DNA from: Sinanaerobacter chloroacetimidivorans
GTDB taxonomy: Bacteria; Bacillota; Clostridia; Peptostreptococcales; Anaerovoracaceae
DNA length: 64,000 nucleotides
Direction: 5' to 3'
NCBI RefSeq assembly: GCF_018128545.1
Contig: NZ_JAGSND010000005.1
Span: 204,384 to 268,383, forward strand
Shown: positions 60,163-64,000 of the stretch, piece by piece
Position numbering within the stretch: the stretch's first letter is position 1
Layout of the letters: every line of letters starts with the position of its first letter
Notes under the pieces: model-generated
Databases searched by the model: none
What the model saw: the letters and a program-made list of their open reading frames with translations, nothing else
Told to the model about the DNA's origin: nothing
Made by a program: the position numbers and the translations under genes

Positions 60163-60663
60163 TTAGTTCAGCGGTTCCAGCTGTTTGAAGGCCGAATGAT
60201 TCTGTTTCAATACCTCTTTGATGGCATTTCGGATTTCTTCATAGCCGGTACATCTGCAAATATTGGATTGCAGCCATTCTTCCATGATGTATTCATCAGC
60301 ATCCGGATGAATGTTCGATAAAGCATGGCAGACCATCAGAAAACCTGATGTACAGTATCCGCATTGAAATCCCCAATTCTCAACAAAAGCTTTTTGAATC
60401 GGGGCGTTGTTAAGGCCTTCGACTGTAGTAATCTGGTGGCCGACGGCTTCTGCTGCCAGCATAAGGCAGGATTTGACAGGCCATCCGTCCATCAAAACCG
60501 TACAGGTACCGCAATCTCCGTTTTCACAGCCGGGTTTGGCTCCGGTTAATCCCAATTGTTCCCTGATAACATATAAAAGAATATCGGAAGGGTCAACCAT
60601 TACATCTTTTTTCTCTCCGTTAATATCCAGAGTGATAATACTTTTTCCCTCGAGCTTGAACAT
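60163..60663 (-). CDS. Molybdenum hydroxylase 2Fe-2S subunit
   Basis: 166 residues. The plant-type cluster GCENGDCGTCTVL...SC (about residues 42-65) and the second cluster CGYCTSG...CRCTGY (about 104-143) are both complete. It carries electrons between the molybdenum centre and FAD in xanthine-dehydrogenase/CO-dehydrogenase-type enzymes. The third gene of the operon, 2 nt after the FAD subunit gene. Confidence 0.95.
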   Translation of the reverse strand: MFKLEGKSIITLDINGEKKDVMVDPSDILLYVIREQLGLTGAKPGCENGDCGTCTVLMDGWPVKSCLMLAAEAVGHQITTVEGLNNAPIQKAFVENWGFQCGYCTSGFLMVCHALSNIHPDADEYIMEEWLQSNICRCTGYEEIRNAIKEVLKQNHSAFKQLEPLN

Positions 60664-60665
60664 GG

Positions 60666-61496
60666 TTATCCCTCCAACTCGTTCATAACATTCAGTAAAG
60701 TATTTTTCAAAACGAATAATCTATATTGGTCTGAGCCGGAAATATCATTTAAGACCGGAGCCGGTAACAGATTGAAAACATTTTTGATGCGCTCCTCTAC
60801 TGGGATGTTTTTCTTGTTTAATTCGGATTCTATTTCCATGCTTCGAAATGGGAACTCACAAAGGCCGCTGAAGGCTGCTTTTATGTTCCCTGAATCTATA
60901 AAGGCGGCAAGTGAAAGCAGCGGATAATCAATTTTTTCATTTTTGGTTTTCTTTATATGAAAATACGGCAGCTCTAAATATTTACCATCTATTATGAACT
61001 GCACAATAAATTCACCTTTTGAAAGCTTCCATTCTTTATTGAAAATAAGATGGATCGGTACATGTCTTGGGTTACCCTCACCGGCAATTACCACACTACA
61101 GTCTGATAGCAGGAGGGGCAATAGAGCCTCCTTATAGATGATGGTTCCGCAGACATTACCGCCTACTGTAATTTTGCACTGCATGGTGTGGTCTGCGATT
61201 CTCCCGCAGGCTTTTGACATCAGGGGATAAACGTTGGATTCTGTCAGGGAGGACAACGTCACAGAAGAACCGATCACCAGCTTGCCTGCATGATACTTCA
61301 ATTCGAGGCTTTCGGGAATCGCCTTCAAGTCAATAACAGCCTTGGTAAAGATATGATTCGATCTGGCCATGGAAATGATTTCAGATCCGCCGCTGTAGTA
61401 TAGGGGTTCTTTGCCCTGGGCATCAAGATCCCGGTATGCCCGGACTGCCTCGGAAATAGAATCGGGCCGATAATAATCGAATGGAAATGGAATCAT
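60666..61496 (-). CDS. Molybdenum hydroxylase FAD subunit
   Basis: 276 residues. FAD-binding motifs YYSGGSEIISMARSN (in place of the common AGGTDL form) and CKITVGGNVCGTI (TIGGN-like) are present, with the C-terminal CO dehydrogenase flavoprotein domain following. The 4-nt overlap with the large subunit and 2-nt gap to the small subunit show one operon. Confidence 0.93.
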   Translation of the reverse strand: MIPFPFDYYRPDSISEAVRAYRDLDAQGKEPLYYSGGSEIISMARSNHIFTKAVIDLKAIPESLELKYHAGKLVIGSSVTLSSLTESNVYPLMSKACGRIADHTMQCKITVGGNVCGTIIYKEALLPLLLSDCSVVIAGEGNPRHVPIHLIFNKEWKLSKGEFIVQFIIDGKYLELPYFHIKKTKNEKIDYPLLSLAAFIDSGNIKAAFSGLCEFPFRSMEIESELNKKNIPVEERIKNVFNLLPAPVLNDISGSDQYRLFVLKNTLLNVMNELEG

Positions 61497-63820
61497 AGTG
61501 AACCTCCTGTTTTTGCTTTCCAGATCGTTTCCGGTGTAATCGGCAGATGATCCAATTCGGTTTGAGCGGCTGTTGATAAGGCATTGGCCAGCGCTGAAGG
61601 CATGCCGATAATGCCGTGCTCTGCGATTCCTCTGGCTCCAAAAGGGGCATCTATCTGCGGAGTTTCAATAAAATCGACTAGATAAGTCGGTTCTTGGCCG
61701 ATATGGAGGACTTTATAGGTACGTAAGCTTGTATTTAAAACTCTTCCTTCATTGTCGTAGAAAAAGGCTTCCCGGCTTCCAAGTCCAAGTCCCATACACA
61801 TACCACCCGTCATCAGGCCTCTGGCTGTTTTGGGGTTCAGTACCTTTCCGGCATCGACAACTGTCGCGGCTTTTATGAGTCTGTAAGTGTATTCATTCAT
61901 GTCCAGCTCTACTTCCACTGCTTGAGCACCTACAGCCCAGGCGGGGCCGGGCCGGCCTGCACCCGTATCTTGGTTCAGCTCTGTTAACTGATTCATAATG
62001 AAGCTGCCCCTGCCTAAAACCTGCCCTCCTATACTATTTCCGCCCTGATATTTATATCCATGAACCAACTCCTTAAATTCAATAGAGACCGAGGGATCCT
62101 GCCGAAGATAAACTTTTTCGTCTGCGACTTCAAGATCTTCCGGCGGGCATTTTAAAGCGACGGCAGCCACAGTCTTAAACTGACTGATCAAATCCTCAGC
62201 AGCACGAAGGGTGGCCCTGCCTGCCATGTAAGTTGTCATGCTGGCAACTGTTTTCAAATGATCTGGAGCGGCCTGCGTATCAACTTCCATGATCACATAA
62301 ATTCTATCGATATTCATTTTCATTTTTTCCGCAAGAATTTGGGCTAACGTAGTTTTCATTCCGGGACCGTATTCGACAACCCCACTGTTAAGATTGATAC
62401 TGCCGTCAGAATTACAGGTAAGGAACACTCCTGAAATGGAATTTGTGGGTAAATTGGAGGTTTTCCAAAAACAGCTGATCCCTTTAGCTCTGATGATATT
62501 GTTCCCTAAATCTATTCGTGAACCTTCATTCCAATTGATTGATTCTTTCAATTTTTCCAGACACTTTGCCAGATTTCCCATATTACTCGATGTGGCCGTA
62601 ACCTGAGTCGGGGTTGTATTTCCGGGAATGATAGCATTTTTTAGTCGCAAATCCAATGGATCAATTCCCAGTGCAAGGGCAAGCTTGTCCAGAGCTCTTT
62701 CGATGCAGAAGGTAAAGGAGGCATGTCCAAAGCCCCGGAACGACGTAGAATACGGATGATTGGTATAAACGCATAAGGAATCGCACCAAACATTTTCAAT
62801 GTTATAGGGACCGGTACAGCCTGAGGCAATTGCTTTGGCAAGACGTGGTCCGATATCGGAATAAGCACCGGTATCGGTCAGATAAGTCAATTCGGCAGCT
62901 TTCAAATAACCTTCTTTTGTTGCCCCAAGCTTAATCTGTGCTTGGAGACCCATTCGGCAGGGAGCGGTCACCATATCTTCTTCTCTGGTATGAGTAATTT
63001 TAACGACCCGGCCCCCGACAGCCTTTGACGCTATACAGGCCAGTATTTCGAGGGTTTCAGATGCTTTTCCGCCGAATCCTCCGCCTACAAGAGGCGTTTT
63101 AACGATGACTTTCCCTTCCTCTATGTTAAAATATTGACTAATCATTTTTTTTACGGAAAAAGGAGCCTGGGAGGAGGCTGTTATCATAACTTTGCCGTCC
63201 GGATGGATTTCGGCTGTGGCACTTCTTGTTTCCATTGCGATATGATCCGATTTTGGCGATTCAAAACTTGCTTCTACTATTACGTCACTTTCCTTCCAGC
63301 CGTTTTCCATGCTGCCTTTTCTTATTTTAACCCGATTGGCTATGTTTGTGTTTGGCTCGGGGTATACGTCCTTAACTAACTTCTTATATTGTCCTGAATT
63401 TTCATGGATAAGGGGGGCCTTGCTGTCTATTGCCTCGGAAGGAGAATTGACAGCAGGAAGCGGTTTGTATTTTACTTTAATTTTATTCACCGCCTCCATT
63501 GCTTCTCGCTCACTGGTGCCTACCACTAAGGCAATCGGTTCTCCAAAATATCTCACTTTGTCAACGGCGAGCGGCGGGCGGTCTTCTAATATGGTTCCGC
63601 AAAGGAAAGCGCAATCCTTCCCGGTAACGATGGCTTTTATACCGGATACGTCGGAAGCTTCTGATATATCAATGGATTCTATTTTCGCATGGGCATGGGG
63701 ACTCGTTGCTATTTTTGCGTACAACATACCCGGGGTCATGTAATCGCTGGTATACATGGCTTTGCCTGTCACTTTATCCCATGCCTCTTGCCGCTGAATA
63801 CTGTTTCCGATTAAATTCAA
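61493..63820 (-). CDS. Molybdenum hydroxylase large (molybdopterin) subunit
   Basis: 775 residues, full length. The substrate-side domain starts at MNLIGNSIQRQEAWDKVTGKA. Molybdopterin contacts are visible in PLVGGGFGGKASE, SFRGFGHASFTF and MCMGLGLGSREAFF, and the catalytic Glu in GARGIAEHGIIG. The family hydroxylates purines, aldehydes or N-heterocycles. The SFRGFGHASFTF segment differs from the RGFGxPQ form of classical xanthine dehydrogenase, so the substrate may be a different heterocycle or aldehyde. The ATG at 63820 follows AGGAGGGGATTTTTT. No accessory or cofactor genes are inside the window. Confidence 0.94.
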   Translation of the reverse strand: MNLIGNSIQRQEAWDKVTGKAMYTSDYMTPGMLYAKIATSPHAHAKIESIDISEASDVSGIKAIVTGKDCAFLCGTILEDRPPLAVDKVRYFGEPIALVVGTSEREAMEAVNKIKVKYKPLPAVNSPSEAIDSKAPLIHENSGQYKKLVKDVYPEPNTNIANRVKIRKGSMENGWKESDVIVEASFESPKSDHIAMETRSATAEIHPDGKVMITASSQAPFSVKKMISQYFNIEEGKVIVKTPLVGGGFGGKASETLEILACIASKAVGGRVVKITHTREEDMVTAPCRMGLQAQIKLGATKEGYLKAAELTYLTDTGAYSDIGPRLAKAIASGCTGPYNIENVWCDSLCVYTNHPYSTSFRGFGHASFTFCIERALDKLALALGIDPLDLRLKNAIIPGNTTPTQVTATSSNMGNLAKCLEKLKESINWNEGSRIDLGNNIIRAKGISCFWKTSNLPTNSISGVFLTCNSDGSINLNSGVVEYGPGMKTTLAQILAEKMKMNIDRIYVIMEVDTQAAPDHLKTVASMTTYMAGRATLRAAEDLISQFKTVAAVALKCPPEDLEVADEKVYLRQDPSVSIEFKELVHGYKYQGGNSIGGQVLGRGSFIMNQLTELNQDTGAGRPGPAWAVGAQAVEVELDMNEYTYRLIKAATVVDAGKVLNPKTARGLMTGGMCMGLGLGSREAFFYDNEGRVLNTSLRTYKVLHIGQEPTYLVDFIETPQIDAPFGARGIAEHGIIGMPSALANALSTAAQTELDHLPITPETIWKAKTGGSL

Positions 63821-64000
63821 AAAATCCCCTCCTATTAATCCTATAGCTAATTGATATTTTCCCTTTTTACCTATTTCTTATCCTTTATTTCTAAGACTTA
63901 CCTAATGGATTTTATAATCCGAATATTTATTAGTTAGTTAGATTTAATTTCTACTTAGCTGAAGCATCATAAGTTTCCAGATCAAACCAAATGAGTTCTG
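63821..64000. other. Upstream region of the molybdenum hydroxylase operon
   Basis: About 180 A/T-rich nt running to the window edge. A possible minus-strand promoter is not clear. No ORF recognised. Confidence 0.3.

Overview
The window looks like a piece of chromosome from a Gram-positive, low-to-moderate GC anaerobe of the class Clostridia. The grounds are strong AGGAGG-type ribosome binding sites with frequent TTG and GTG starts, a T-box leader, a tandem glycine riboswitch, a raiA-type structured RNA, a cdaA-cdaR-glmM-glmS operon, rubredoxin, an S-layer-homology surface protein, a GerMN lipoprotein and a molybdenum hydroxylase. The genes resemble those of amino-acid-fermenting Clostridia (Anaerovorax/Eubacterium-like); that placement is an inference. 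No phage, transposase, integrase, CRISPR array or restriction system was found.

Layout. 0-4 kb: an ECF sigma factor/anti-sigma/membrane protein operon with an ECF-like promoter, a 54-residue small ORF, and a divergent flavin-binding protein/Rrf2 regulator pair. 4-6.8 kb: a MASE3 sensor kinase and a YjjG-like phosphatase. 6.9-8.6 kb: a TrpB2-type synthase behind a T-box leader with a UGG (Trp) specifier. 8.7-18.2 kb: two paralogous sodium:solute symporters around a PAS kinase/OmpR regulator pair, followed by an M20 hydrolase and a YtcJ-like amidohydrolase. This reads as sensing, uptake and hydrolysis of an amide or peptide-like compound. A small membrane protein that accompanies one symporter has a second copy at 17.9 kb beside a cyclopropane fatty acid synthase. 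19.5-24.5 kb: a second OmpR-type two-component system, rubredoxin, an XRE regulator and an esterase whose 3' end overlaps nadE on the other strand.

26.5-39 kb is a housekeeping block: YhaM, CCA-adding enzyme, RecD2, ComF, the raiA-like RNA, an AT-rich gap with DnaA boxes, HPF, then the c-di-AMP cyclase CdaA, its regulator CdaR, GlmM and GlmS. 39-49.3 kb is cell-surface: an SLH protein, an O-antigen-ligase-like membrane protein behind a possible RNA switch, an MFS transporter, an undescribed tandem-repeat protein, LemA, a polysaccharide deacetylase and a GerMN lipoprotein. 49.3-55.7 kb holds a YgjP-type metallopeptidase, an iron alcohol dehydrogenase, AhcY, an aminotransferase and a saccharopine-dehydrogenase-family enzyme controlled by a tandem glycine riboswitch. 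55.8-60 kb has tRNA-Glu(CTC), a DUF2500 protein, a pentapeptide-repeat protein, a single-domain relative of the tandem-repeat protein, and glutamyl-tRNA synthetase. 60-64 kb is a three-subunit xanthine-dehydrogenase-type molybdenum hydroxylase on the minus strand.

The observations most worth following are the glycine riboswitch on a saccharopine-dehydrogenase-like gene, the three-copy uncharacterised helical family at 45.3 and 57.4 kb, the raiA RNA plus DnaA-box gap before hpf, the alternative RNA pairing at 41.8 kb, and the Trp T-box on a stand-alone trpB2.
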